A stretch of DNA of 64,000 nt from Lysinibacillus boronitolerans JCM 21713 = 10a = NBRC 103108 (GTDB lineage Bacteria; Bacillota; Bacilli; Bacillales_A; Planococcaceae). How positions within the stretch are numbered: position 1 is the first letter of the stretch; every line of letters begins with the position of its first letter. The notes beneath the pieces are model-generated. The model was not told the origin of the DNA and did no database searches. It saw only the letters and a list, made by a program, of their open reading frames with translations. The position numbers were made by a program, and so were the translations under genes. This document shows positions 1 through 8,428 of this stretch, piece after piece. Where the stretch lies: the NCBI RefSeq assembly GCF_000772935.1, contig NZ_JPVR01000066.1, positions 45,867 to 109,866 on the forward strand. Direction: 5' to 3'.

Positions 1-1371
1 GATGTCGGCTTAGTTCTCCCTATTTTCTACAACGGTGAAATTATTGCGTACTCTGCCAATAAAGCACACTGGACAGAGGTAGGGGGTATGGACCCTGGTT
101 CGTTTACAAGTAATTCTAATGAAATCTATCAGGAAGGTTTACAGCTACCAGGTGTCAAACTTTATCATAAAGGTGAGTTGAACGATGCAGTCTATGAAAT
201 CATTTCTACGAATGTTCGTTTACCAGAGCTTTCAATTGGTGATATGTTTGCACAAGTAGCCGCCTTAAAAACAGGAGAAAAACGAATCGCAGAGCTTTGT
301 CAGAAGTTTGGTGCGGAATCGGTGAAATTGTCCATTCAAAAATTATTGGACAAGGGTGAGAAAATTGTAGAGCATGAGCTTCAACACCTACCTAAAGGTG
401 AATTTTATGCGGAGGACTTTATTGAAGGCGACCCTTTAAAAGGTGGACCTTATCCAATTAAAGTGAAAGTCACAATCAGTGATGAGGAGTTTATTTGTGA
501 CTTCAGAGGCTCACATCCTGCGGTCAATGTGCCAATGAACTGTTCTCAATTTGGTTTAATGGCAAGTGTGCGCGTTATGTTCCTAGCATTACTGGGCGAT
601 ATTGACGTAATTAACGAAGGTGTCTTTAAACGCTTAACGATTATCACAGATGACAATTCCATTGTTTCAGCCAAACGTCCACATCCTGTGTCTATGAACT
701 TTGAGGCACGTATTGGAGCAGCAGATCTCATTTGGAAAGCTCTTGCCCCACATTTACCAGAACGCTTATCAGCAGGGCATCTACAATCTGTTTGTACGTT
801 TATTCTCACTGGGAAAAATCCTGAAAATGATGAGTCATTCCTAATTGTTGAGCCATCTGTTGGTGGCTGGGGAGCAGCGAATGATGAGGATGGGCAAAGC
901 GGGCAATACTGTATGGGAGATGGTGAAACTTATAATCTTCCAGTTGAAATTGCAGAAACAAAATATGGTATTCAAATTGATGAATATAGCTTAAATTGTG
1001 ACGGTGCTGGTGCTGGTCAATTTAGAGGTGGCTTAGGTGTTCGTCGAGTTTATACAGTCAATCATGATGGTCAAAAGGTTTCTGTGAACTTAGGTAGACA
1101 TCAATTCGCGCCATTCGGTTTAAATGGTGGTGGAGAAGGCTCTCACAACTATTTAATCATTCATAAAAAGGATGGAACGAAAATTGGACCTGTTGGCGTA
1201 CTTGCCAATTATGAATTGCAAAAAGGCGACCGTATAGAGCTTGTTACAGCAACTGGCGGTGGGTATGGTCATCCACATGAACGAAGCACAGAGGCCATTG
1301 AACGTGATCTATTAAATGAATATATTTCTGTAGATGTAGCGAAAGAGCGATACGGTTATCAAAACGCTTAA
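1..1371 (+). CDS. Hydantoinase B/oxoprolinase family subunit, 5'-partial
   Basis: The reading frame is open from base 1 (DVGLVLPIFYNGEI...) and runs 456 codons to a stop, so the gene starts before the window. An internal ATG at 88 lies inside conserved sequence (VGGMDPGSF) and is not the start. The family is usually about 550-600 residues, so roughly the first 100 are missing. Family features include HWTEVGGMDPGSF near the left end and the C-terminal GAGQFRGGLG and GGGYGHP segments. HyuB works with HyuA in ATP-dependent opening of hydantoin or 5-oxoproline-type rings in the cytoplasm; the substrate cannot be told from sequence. An IclR regulator follows 12 bases downstream, then an OPT transporter and a DUF917 protein, which suggests one catabolic operon. 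Confidence 0.9.
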   Translation, partial: DVGLVLPIFYNGEIIAYSANKAHWTEVGGMDPGSFTSNSNEIYQEGLQLPGVKLYHKGELNDAVYEIISTNVRLPELSIGDMFAQVAALKTGEKRIAELCQKFGAESVKLSIQKLLDKGEKIVEHELQHLPKGEFYAEDFIEGDPLKGGPYPIKVKVTISDEEFICDFRGSHPAVNVPMNCSQFGLMASVRVMFLALLGDIDVINEGVFKRLTIITDDNSIVSAKRPHPVSMNFEARIGAADLIWKALAPHLPERLSAGHLQSVCTFILTGKNPENDESFLIVEPSVGGWGAANDEDGQSGQYCMGDGETYNLPVEIAETKYGIQIDEYSLNCDGAGAGQFRGGLGVRRVYTVNHDGQKVSVNLGRHQFAPFGLNGGGEGSHNYLIIHKKDGTKIGPVGVLANYELQKGDRIELVTATGGGYGHPHERSTEAIERDLLNEYISVDVAKERYGYQNA

Positions 1372-1383
1372 AGGGAGAAATAG

Positions 1384-2136
1384 ATGACTGTCAAGACATT
1401 AAAAAACTCATTGGATATACTAGAATGCTTTGCAACGAAAGAAAATGCATTAGGTGTTCGTGAAATTTCACGCATGATGAAACTGCCGACAAGTGTCGTG
1501 CAAAGAACCATTAATACATTTACAGAAGCGGGTTACTTAATACAGGATGAACACACGAAAAAATATAAATTAGGTTATAAAATGTATCTTTTTTATGATG
1601 TGTTATCGAATTCCAAAGACCCTCACTCGACCATTTATGAATTGATGCAAAATCTTGCCAGTGAAATCAATGAATCAGTATTTCTTACTTATATGGACAA
1701 TGAATATGGTGTCACAACGAAAATAGCCGAAAGCAATAAAAATGTAAAGTATGCGGTGTCTTTAGGAACAAAGACACCCCTTTACATCGGTGCTTCCTGT
1801 AAGGTAATGTTTGCTTATTTAGATGAGGACAGGCAGTTGGAATTAATCGCCTTCTTTCATGAGGAACAATCGAAGGAAGAGCAAATTTCTTTCCTCGCAT
1901 CATTAAAGGAAGAGTTGCAACAAATTCGCCAAAACAATTGGTGTGTTACCGTTGGGGAGTATAATGAACATGCATTTGGCATCAGTGTACCATTATTTAA
2001 CTATAAAAAGGAAATCACTGCGTCTCTTACAATTTCTGGGTTAGTATATGATTTAGATGATCAAAGGGAGAAAAATATGCTTGAACAGTTAGTGAAAGTA
2101 GCTCAGCAAATACAATCACACATTTCAAAATTATAA
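1384..2136 (+). CDS. IclR family transcriptional regulator
   Basis: This 250-residue protein has an N-terminal winged helix-turn-helix (about 1-65, with SLDILECFA and REISRMMKLPTSVVQRTINTF) and an IclR effector-binding domain (about 80-245, with the typical LGTKTPLYIGASCKVMFAYL). It starts at an ATG after a GGGAGAAA ribosome site. IclR proteins sense a small metabolite and control adjacent catabolic genes. Its place inside the hyu/OPT/DUF917 operon suggests that it regulates that operon. The effector is unknown. Confidence 0.9.
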   Translation: MTVKTLKNSLDILECFATKENALGVREISRMMKLPTSVVQRTINTFTEAGYLIQDEHTKKYKLGYKMYLFYDVLSNSKDPHSTIYELMQNLASEINESVFLTYMDNEYGVTTKIAESNKNVKYAVSLGTKTPLYIGASCKVMFAYLDEDRQLELIAFFHEEQSKEEQISFLASLKEELQQIRQNNWCVTVGEYNEHAFGISVPLFNYKKEITASLTISGLVYDLDDQREKNMLEQLVKVAQQIQSHISKL

Positions 2137-2158
2137 CAACAATAGGGGAGCTGACACT

Positions 2159-3733
2159 ATGAATAATAAAGTATTACATCCAAGGGCTTTAGAGCCTGTA
2201 ACTCTACTAATGATCGTCTTAACATCTGTTGTGGGGGCAATTATTGGGATACAGCTAATTACGACTTTAGGGATTTCTGCCAATACATCAATCGTAGGGG
2301 CAATATTTGCGATGATTCTTGGAAGAATACCGATTGGCAAGCTAATTGCCTTTAAATCTGTACACAGACAAAATATTATTCAAACGGCGATTTCTTCTGC
2401 TACATTTAGTGCAGCAAGTAGTTTAATGTTGCCAATTGGTATTCCATATGTATTAGGCTATGAAAATTTAGTATTACCATTGTTTATCGGTGTTATTTTA
2501 GCGATGTTTGTTGATGCTTTATTATTATATAAATTTTTTGATACAAAGATTTTCCCAGCAGCGGGTACTTGGCCACCAGGGGTTGCAACAGCTGAAGCCA
2601 TTAAAGCAGGCGATAAAGGCGGTAAGAATGCAAAGGTATTAATTGGTGGTGTGTTAATTGGTATCGTGGGATCTGTGTTGAAAATTCCAATGTCAGCTTT
2701 TGGGGTAGCGTTCATCGGTAACATTTGGGCGCTGACAATGTTTGGGATAGGTCTTTTACTAAGAGGCTATTCTGTTCAATTATTTAATGTTGACTTAAAT
2801 GCTTACTATATTCCACATGGTATTATGATTGGTGCCGGCATTGTGGCTCTTTTCCAAGTAGCGTTTACATTATTGAATAAACGCTCTGCGAAAAAGTCAG
2901 AAGAGTTAAGCTATTCAAAAGATCCAAAAGAAATTCGTCAAGGCTTTGGTGTAGGATTTATTGCCTATCTAGCCATTGCGTTATTAATCGCCATTTTAGG
3001 TGGTATTATTACGCATATGTCTTTCGGTATGTTAATAGGATTCATCATCTTTGCAACGATTGCAGCATTTGTCCATGAGCTAATTGTAGGTATCGCGGCG
3101 ATGCATGCGGGTTGGTTCCCAGCATTTGCAGTGGCATTTATTACACTAATTGTTGGTATTTTAATTGGTTTCCCAGCTCCAGCACTTGCGTTATTAGCAG
3201 GGTATAGTGCCGCTACAGGGGTAGCATTTGCGGATATGGGCTATGACTTAAAAACTGGTTTTATTTTACGTGGTAATGGTAGTGATCCTGCTTTAGAAAA
3301 AGAAGGACGTAAACAGCAAATGATTGCTGGGATGTTAGCCTTCTCCATTTCAGCAATAGTTGTACTACTTTCTTATAAATCTTATTTTGCACAAGGTTTA
3401 GTAGCACCTGTTAACCATGTGTATGCAGCAACAATTCAATCAGGCGTTACAGGCGATGTAGCGAAACAATTAATGATTTGGGCGATTCCAGGTGCATTAA
3501 TTCAGCTAATCGGTGGTTCAAAACGACAAATGGGTATTTTATTTGCAACAGGTCTATTACTTGTCAATCCTATTGCTGGTTGGGCTGTATTAGCTGGTAT
3601 CTTACTTCGTGTTATTTTCACATATATGACGAAAGGTAAGAGAGAATCTGAAATGACGGTCTTTGCAGCAGGTGTCATAGCTGGGGATGCGTTGTATAGC
3701 TTCTTCTCTTCGATTCTAAAAATAGGGAAATAG
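2159..3733 (+). CDS. OPT family (oligopeptide-type) transporter
   Basis: This is a 524-residue, very hydrophobic protein with about 12 or more membrane segments. OPT-family features are FPAAGTWPPG near residue 135 and the GYSAATGVAFADMGYDLKTG region near 350. A ribosome site (GGGGAGCTG) precedes the ATG. OPT carriers import small peptides, modified amino acids or metal chelates by proton symport. Here it probably imports the substrate of the neighbouring ring-opening enzymes, but the substrate is inferred only from position. The length suits bacterial members. Confidence 0.85.
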   Translation: MNNKVLHPRALEPVTLLMIVLTSVVGAIIGIQLITTLGISANTSIVGAIFAMILGRIPIGKLIAFKSVHRQNIIQTAISSATFSAASSLMLPIGIPYVLGYENLVLPLFIGVILAMFVDALLLYKFFDTKIFPAAGTWPPGVATAEAIKAGDKGGKNAKVLIGGVLIGIVGSVLKIPMSAFGVAFIGNIWALTMFGIGLLLRGYSVQLFNVDLNAYYIPHGIMIGAGIVALFQVAFTLLNKRSAKKSEELSYSKDPKEIRQGFGVGFIAYLAIALLIAILGGIITHMSFGMLIGFIIFATIAAFVHELIVGIAAMHAGWFPAFAVAFITLIVGILIGFPAPALALLAGYSAATGVAFADMGYDLKTGFILRGNGSDPALEKEGRKQQMIAGMLAFSISAIVVLLSYKSYFAQGLVAPVNHVYAATIQSGVTGDVAKQLMIWAIPGALIQLIGGSKRQMGILFATGLLLVNPIAGWAVLAGILLRVIFTYMTKGKRESEMTVFAAGVIAGDALYSFFSSILKIGK

Positions 3734-3749
3734 AAAGGGGTAATAGAGG

Positions 3750-4793
3750 ATGACAAAAGTATTGTCCTATGAGGATGGGATTGCTGCTGTTTATGGAGGA
3801 GCAATCCTTGGCGGTGGAGGCGGTGGTCTCCTAGAGGAAGGACTCAAGCTGGTAGAGGAAATCTTTGCAGCAGGCGAACCTCAAATAGTGGATATTACCG
3901 AATTAGATCAAGAAGATTTAGTTGCCTGTGTGGCAATGGTAGGTGCGCCATCAGCAGCCGATCAATACATTTCGAATGAACAGCTTTGTTGGAGCTATCG
4001 CCATATGAACAACCATACCAATCAACGTCTAAGGGGCATCATTACCAATGAAAATGGTGCCATCACGACGATCAATGGCTGGCTGCAGTCCATCTTATTA
4101 GAAGTACCGGTTGTGGATGCTCCTTGTAATGGACGAGCACATCCAACGGGAATCATGGGCTCTTTAAATCTCCATGAACAACGAGACTATCAATCCGTAC
4201 AATTTTATGCAGGAGGAAAAGATGACTTCGCCGTCCAAGGCTTTGTGGAAGGGAATTTACACAGCACCGCAAAAACGGCACGTCAAGCATCTATTTTAGC
4301 AGGTGGGCTAGTAGGGGTAACTCGAAATCCTGTGACGATTGACTATTTACAAAAACATGGAGCGCCAAATGCGATCACAATGGCCATAGAGCTTGGCTAT
4401 CGCTTCTTAAAAGGGCAAACCTTTGAAGAAAAGCTAGCCCATGTGTTGCAGTATTTGAATGGGGTGCACATTATATCAGGTGAAGTCACAAATTATTCGT
4501 TAACAAAGGAAAATGGCTTCGATGTCGGGAAGTTATCAGTGGGTGATTACCATCTGACGTTCTGGAATGAATATATGACATTATCGAAGGAAGGACAGGT
4601 ACAATCCAAATTCCCAGATCTCATCATGACGTTCGATACGGAGAAAATGCTTCCTGTTCCAAGTGCAAGTATTCAAGAAGGAATGCATGTCGCAGTGATT
4701 CATGTAGATCAATCTAACTTAAAATTAAGTTCAACAATGCAAAACGAAGCACTGTTGCAGGAAATTGATGAAGTGATCAAAGGCGTTCTATAA
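3750..4793 (+). CDS. DUF917 family protein (S-methyl-thiohydantoin desulfurase-like)
   Basis: This 347-residue protein has the DUF917 pattern: a glycine-rich start (GGAILGGGGGGLLEEGL, about residues 17-33), DITELDQEDLVACVAMVGAPSA, and VPVVDAPCNGRAHPTGIMGS. The family includes S-methyl thiohydantoin desulfurase-type enzymes and is often found beside hydantoinase A/B genes. Start: ATG after AAGGGG. It is the last gene of the cluster, followed by a terminator. A role in hydantoin-like or 5-oxoproline-like ring metabolism is inferred from family and neighbours. Confidence 0.85.
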   Translation: MTKVLSYEDGIAAVYGGAILGGGGGGLLEEGLKLVEEIFAAGEPQIVDITELDQEDLVACVAMVGAPSAADQYISNEQLCWSYRHMNNHTNQRLRGIITNENGAITTINGWLQSILLEVPVVDAPCNGRAHPTGIMGSLNLHEQRDYQSVQFYAGGKDDFAVQGFVEGNLHSTAKTARQASILAGGLVGVTRNPVTIDYLQKHGAPNAITMAIELGYRFLKGQTFEEKLAHVLQYLNGVHIISGEVTNYSLTKENGFDVGKLSVGDYHLTFWNEYMTLSKEGQVQSKFPDLIMTFDTEKMLPVPSASIQEGMHVAVIHVDQSNLKLSSTMQNEALLQEIDEVIKGVL

Positions 4794-4808
4794 AGAAAAC
4801 AAAACAGT

Positions 4809-4855
4809 AAAAGCTGCCATCATCTACTTGATTGTAAGATGGGCAGCTTTTATTT
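4809..4855 (+). terminator. Intrinsic terminator after the DUF917 gene
   Basis: The inverted repeat AAAGCTGCC(A)TC ... GA(T)GGGCAGCTTT is followed by a T-rich tail. It lies 16 bases after the stop codon and ends the hyu/OPT operon. Confidence 0.85.
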
Positions 4856-4859
4856 GTCC

Positions 4860-5492
4860 TTCAGCGGGAGGGTAATACATTTTATCACAATCGTTCCTAC
4901 TTCCTTTTTCACTTCATACATTGATGGCTTAAATGAATTTTCTTCTTGATTTGCACAACTCATAAAACGTGATATTCACAAGCTGTAAGCAATTATTGTG
5001 TACGATTTTCATTAAAGGGAGGAGCTACGTTCATACATAATCAAGGAATTGACTAGAAGAAGGTAACAACCAGTAATGAAAAAACAATGCACTTCTGCTA
5101 CAACTGGCGAAATCCTTTTGGTTATGCAACAAACTAACCTGTTGTTCACATTTTCGGCATGTACATTTGGCTATGCGGGTTAAACAAAGAATTTCTAAGG
5201 GAAAGTGTTCACTTTTATTTGTTTAGATGATTGGTTTTCAATACGCACGTCATCTTTTAAACAGTTATTCAATTGTAAGCCCGCTGAAGTTAATGTTAAA
5301 TCAGTTAAACACACAGCTGTTGTACAGTGCTGAAAAATATGAGGTACAGAACAAATAGCTGTTCTGTACGTTTATCATACAATATTCTGAAAAAATAGTC
5401 AATTGAAATAGATTTGGTTTTTAATTTTTCTAGATTACCTCTTATGTAATAAAATACAGTATAATTTTGTAGGAAAGGAATGAGTGTAGACT
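4860..5492. other. 633-base gap with gene-like scraps and one hairpin
   Basis: No convincing gene was found. A minus-strand frame at 4850-4963 (37 codons, starting MSCANQEENS) looks protein-like but has no ribosome site and runs into the terminator stem. A plus-strand scrap near 5123-5182 (MQQTNLLFTFSACTFGYAG) looks like a decayed membrane-protein start. A perfect 10-bp hairpin with a 6-base loop lies at 5344-5369 (GTACAGAACA/TGTTCTGTAC). The region may hold remains of genes lost at the edge of the accessory stretch. Confidence 0.4.
5435..5465 (+). promoter_or_regulatory. Candidate promoter of the HD-hydrolase gene
   Basis: A perfect -10 hexamer TATAAT lies at 5460-5465, 27 bases before the ATG. 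The best -35 match is TTACCT at 5435-5440 with a long 19-base spacer, so the -35 assignment is weak. Confidence 0.45.
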
Positions 5493-6107
5493 ATGAATCA
5501 TTTAATGAATAAAGTACGTGAAATATATGAGCAATTTGATGCTAGTCATGATTATCAACATATTGAACGTGTCTATCAAAATGCAGTAGCTATCCTACAT
5601 AGCGAGCCAACAGCAGATGAAGAAGTTGTGAAAATAGCGGTGCTTTTACATGATGTCAGTGACAAAAAGTATACCGATAGCAAGGAAAAGGAAGAACAGC
5701 TTATTACGGAATTACCTGTTAGCGAGGAAAAAAAGCAACATATTCGTGATTGTATTGCCCAAGTGTCCTTTAATGGTGGGAATGAGCTAGAAGCAACATC
5801 ATTAGAAGCAAAAATCGTTCGAGATGCAGATCGTTTAGATGCGATCGGAGCTATTGGCATTGCTAGAACATTTGCTTATGGTGGAGCAAAAGGTCGCAAG
5901 CTTTATGATAAGGAAGAAGAAGCACGAACAACTATGTCAGAGTCAGAATATCGTCAGAAAAATACCTCGTCTGTTACTCATTTTTATGAGAAATTATTAT
6001 TGCTAAAAGATTTAATGGTAACGGAAAAGGGCAAGCAAATGGCACTTGAACGACATCAATTTATGGAAAGTTTTTTAAAGCAACTCCAGCACGAAATCGG
6101 TCAGTAG
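5493..6107 (+). CDS. HD-domain phosphohydrolase (YpgQ/YedJ-like)
   Basis: This 204-residue protein has HD metal-binding motifs: HDYQHIERV near residue 19, LLHDVSD near 53, and RDADRLDAIGAIGIARTF near 110, which supply the H...HD...D ligand set. Length and pattern match the YpgQ/YedJ subfamily, whose members hydrolyse nucleotides or phosphoesters with a divalent metal. The substrate here is not known. Start: ATG with GGAAAGGA upstream. In Bacillus subtilis ypgQ is next to ypgR, and a ypgR-like gene lies here at 11115, so the intervening genes may be a later insertion. Confidence 0.85.
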   Translation: MNHLMNKVREIYEQFDASHDYQHIERVYQNAVAILHSEPTADEEVVKIAVLLHDVSDKKYTDSKEKEEQLITELPVSEEKKQHIRDCIAQVSFNGGNELEATSLEAKIVRDADRLDAIGAIGIARTFAYGGAKGRKLYDKEEEARTTMSESEYRQKNTSSVTHFYEKLLLLKDLMVTEKGKQMALERHQFMESFLKQLQHEIGQ

Positions 6108-6193
6108 CCCATAATACAAAAACCGCCTTTTTTAAAATAATATAGGGTAAATAGTATAACAAAACAAAACCAGACCTTATGTTTAGAGGATTT

Positions 6194-6355
6194 AAGTTTG
6201 ATTATATATAATCAAACTTTATAATCAAACTTTTCGTATATAAAAATACATCCATTAAATCTTTATTGAGATAATGGATGTATTTTTTATTGTGGTTTTT
6301 TAAATAAAGATTGATGATTTATAATTAAGTTCGATCATTTATAATAAAGTTTGAT
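6194..6355. promoter_or_regulatory. Cluster of AAGTTTGAT half-sites: 26-bp palindrome plus 20-bp direct repeats
   Basis: A perfect 26-bp palindrome lies at 6194-6219 (half-site AAGTTTGATTATA). A further inverted half-site lies at about 6221-6231. Three direct copies start at 6307, 6327 and 6347 (AAGATTGAT, AAGTTCGAT, AAGTTTGAT), exactly 20 bases apart and joined by ATTTATAAT-type spacers. This looks like an operator array for the downstream peptidase or an origin-like iteron remnant. No cognate regulator is adjacent. Confidence 0.45.
6242..6290 (+). terminator. Strong intrinsic terminator after the HD-hydrolase gene
   Basis: A perfect 16-bp stem (AAAAATACATCCATTA at 6242-6257 pairing with 6272-6287) has a 14-base loop and a T-rich tail. 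It lies 135 bases after the stop codon and within the half-site cluster. Confidence 0.75.
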
Positions 6356-6381
6356 AAAAAAACTGTATGGAATGCAGTTTT

Positions 6382-6415
6382 CTTATTCCACAATCGGGCC
6401 AGATTGTGGAATAAG
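6382..6415. repeat. CAATCGGGC element, copy 1 (14-bp inverted repeat)
   Basis: CTTATTCCACAATC and GATTGTGGAATAAG form a perfect 14-bp inverted repeat around GGGCCA. Shortened copies of the left arm (TATTCNACAATCGGGCGC) occur after the next two genes at 7363 and 8238. This suggests a small dispersed repeat family. Confidence 0.6.
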
Positions 6416-6499
6416 CAGGAACTAATAATTATTAGGAGAAATATAAAAGTATAGTTCAAATTAACGAAGAGGATTGTTATGAAATGGAGGACGGTAATT

Positions 6500-7342
6500 A
6501 TGAAAATTTATAATACAGTTCCATATTTTTTATTAAACTACATGCCCTCGGAGCGGTTCTTAAAACACTACCATGAAAAGTTCTCACAACACTTCAAGGA
6601 ATACTTTCTGTATCATTGTAAAAATCCAGATGAGAAGATTAAAAACGCAATTCAAAGATACCCTTCCAAAATGAGTGAGATAAAGGAATCGAGTGGAAAA
6701 ATCGAAAGCCTAATTCAAGAAGTGGTGTTAACTTACAGACAAAAATATAATGTCGAGTTCACTAAAGATGTACATATTATTGTTGGAGCATATGGGTCAA
6801 ATGCATTTACACATCGTCAAATTATTCCTGAAGTGACATTTTGTTTAGAAAAGCTCTCTTCTGATGATAAACATTTAAAAGTAATTATTGCTCATGAATT
6901 TGGTCATACTCTTCATAATATTTTATCAGATCAGGAGGGGGTGGATTGGTCTAAAGTTCAGTGGTTTCATCCCTTTACAACGTTGTTTCAGGAAGGATGT
7001 GCAACGTATTTTTCAGAACAAGTTGCTGATGCTGACAAATCGGTCTATTTTTTATACGAAGATAATGGAGAAGAATGGTTAAAATTTGCAGAAGATAACA
7101 AAAATGATATTATCATTACTTTTTTGGAAGATATAAATAAACGTACACAACCTGAAGTTATCCATGAATGGTTTTCAATTAATGGAGGTTCCTACTTTGG
7201 TTTCACACGTTTAGGGTATTTTATTGGATACAATGTGATTCAAATCTTAATTGAAAAGTATCAAGAGAAAGAGGCCGTTACACTTTGGAAAGAATCTACC
7301 TTCAATAAAGAAATAGAGACTGTGCTTTTAGAACTTACTTAA
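6500..7342 (+). CDS. Putative zinc metallopeptidase (HExxH)
   Basis: This 280-residue protein carries a clear zinc-binding motif HEFGH (about residues 132-136) in IIAHEFGHTLHN. A glutamate in FQEGCATYFSE follows about 30 residues later, the spacing of gluzincin-type (HExxH + E) peptidases. No signal peptide is obvious, so it may act in the cytoplasm. I prefer the ATG at 6500 because GGAGG lies 9 bases upstream; an in-frame ATG at 6479 would add seven residues. The gene is AT-rich compared with its surroundings and lies between CAATCGGGC repeats, in line with acquisition. It resembles uncharacterised DUF2268-like proteases, but the family call is tentative. Confidence 0.7.
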   Translation: MKIYNTVPYFLLNYMPSERFLKHYHEKFSQHFKEYFLYHCKNPDEKIKNAIQRYPSKMSEIKESSGKIESLIQEVVLTYRQKYNVEFTKDVHIIVGAYGSNAFTHRQIIPEVTFCLEKLSSDDKHLKVIIAHEFGHTLHNILSDQEGVDWSKVQWFHPFTTLFQEGCATYFSEQVADADKSVYFLYEDNGEEWLKFAEDNKNDIIITFLEDINKRTQPEVIHEWFSINGGSYFGFTRLGYFIGYNVIQILIEKYQEKEAVTLWKESTFNKEIETVLLELT

Positions 7343-7362
7343 AATGTTTAATTTACAGTTAA

Positions 7363-7382
7363 GTTATTCGACAATCGGGCGC
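7363..7382. repeat. CAATCGGGC element, copy 2 (left arm only)
   Basis: GTTATTCGACAATCGGGCGC matches the left arm of the 6382 inverted repeat and lies 21 bases after the peptidase stop codon. A right arm is not preserved. Confidence 0.5.
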
Positions 7383-7518
7383 ATTTCTGTAGCAAGAATT
7401 GTGCTTTTTCTTTTTTTTGGGGGATATTATAGTGTATGGAATCTGTCATTTATCAGTGTATATTTTGGAAAAATCTGATAAAATTTAAATAATTATAATT
7501 AGAAGGAGGCGGTATATT

Positions 7519-7560
7519 ATGAAAATCGCGAACATATTTAACGGGGTGAATCTATTTTAA
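7519..7560 (+). CDS. 13-residue leader-type peptide before the acetyltransferase
   Basis: MKIANIFNGVNLF follows an excellent ribosome site (AGAAGGAGGCGG) and ends 59 bases before the acetyltransferase start. Downstream sequence can form competing pairings: GGGGT in the peptide region with ATCCCC, and AGGGA after the stop with TCCCT near the next ribosome site. The layout resembles translation-attenuation leaders of inducible resistance genes. Function is inferred from layout only. Confidence 0.4.
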   Translation: MKIANIFNGVNLF

Positions 7561-7619
7561 GGGAAGAGCGTATAAATCCCCTATAAACTGCGTGGTCCCT
7601 AAAATCCGGAGGGAAAAAA

Positions 7620-8198
7620 GTGATTATTAGAGACTATAGGGTTAATGACGAGACTGGTTGGGTAAGATGCCGAACACTTGCGTTTCTACAGACTGCCTAT
7701 TTTGATAATGTACTAAATAAGAAAGAATGTTATGAAAATCCAGCAATCGAGCTAGTCGCAGAGTTGGACGGTCAAATCGTTGGGCTTATTGATGTAGAAT
7801 ATGAAATAGAAGAACGAACAGTTTGCTCCAGGGGAGAAGGGTTAGGAGGGATGATTTGGCATATCGCTGTTCATCCGGATTTCTCCCGGCGTGGAATAGG
7901 ACAACAATTACTCTATGCTGCTGAAAATAAAGCTAGAAGAGTGAATTTAAATCGTTTTGAGGCTTGGACAAGAGATGATTTATGGGTTCAGAAATGGTAT
8001 GAAAAAATGAATTTTAATATCGTTGATTCCTATTATCACGTTTATTTTGAAGAAAATGAAATGAATCATCGAATTCAAAGTAATATGCCCAATCTATACT
8101 TAGTTAATGCTTTTACTCATTACGTTGGGAAAGATATTGACCAATTTACAAATAATAAACGTATTCACCAATGTGTTTGTTTTGAAAAATCATTTTAA
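7620..8198 (+). CDS. GNAT family N-acetyltransferase
   Basis: This 192-residue protein has the GNAT core in the first 140 residues: IVGLIDVEYEI (beta strands), IWHIAVHPDFSRRGIGQQLLYAAENKA (acetyl-CoA pyrophosphate loop, R/Q-x-x-G-x-G/A pattern) and WYEKMNFNIV. The start is GTG, 6 bases after GGAGGG. The acceptor is unknown; small-molecule detoxification is one option given the short leader-type peptide upstream. The C-terminal 50 residues lie outside the GNAT core and are not recognised. Confidence 0.85.
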   Translation: MIIRDYRVNDETGWVRCRTLAFLQTAYFDNVLNKKECYENPAIELVAELDGQIVGLIDVEYEIEERTVCSRGEGLGGMIWHIAVHPDFSRRGIGQQLLYAAENKARRVNLNRFEAWTRDDLWVQKWYEKMNFNIVDSYYHVYFEENEMNHRIQSNMPNLYLVNAFTHYVGKDIDQFTNNKRIHQCVCFEKSF

Positions 8199-8237
8199 TC
8201 ATTTCTAAGTTATGAATGACATATTTATCAATAATAC

Positions 8238-8255
8238 TATTCAACAATCGGGCGC
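8238..8255. repeat. CAATCGGGC element, copy 3 (left arm only)
   Basis: TATTCAACAATCGGGCGC lies 39 bases after the acetyltransferase stop codon and matches copies 1 and 2. Confidence 0.5.
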
Positions 8256-8320
8256 GTTTATGAAGTAACGCTGTAGAAAATGATCAAATTTTTTTATAAT
8301 AAGCAAACTAAAAAATGCTA

Positions 8321-8367
8321 AAGAAGCAACCATTTTGATTAATCTTTTTTCAAAATGGTTGCTTCTT
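8321..8367. terminator. Bidirectional terminator between convergent genes
   Basis: A perfect 18-bp stem (8321-8338 pairing with 8350-8367, core AAGAAGCAACCATTTTGA) has an 11-base loop. It serves the acetyltransferase on the plus strand and, weakly, the minus-strand frame at 8429. Confidence 0.8.
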
Positions 8368-8428
8368 ATTAATCTTAATTTAAGGATTTACGAGGTGTTT
8401 TTGTACAAACTTTATTTTAAAGCTACAT

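Noticed and set aside
3502..3804. 100-codon minus-strand frame over the OPT/DUF917 junction
   Set aside because: Shadow of two well-supported plus-strand genes.
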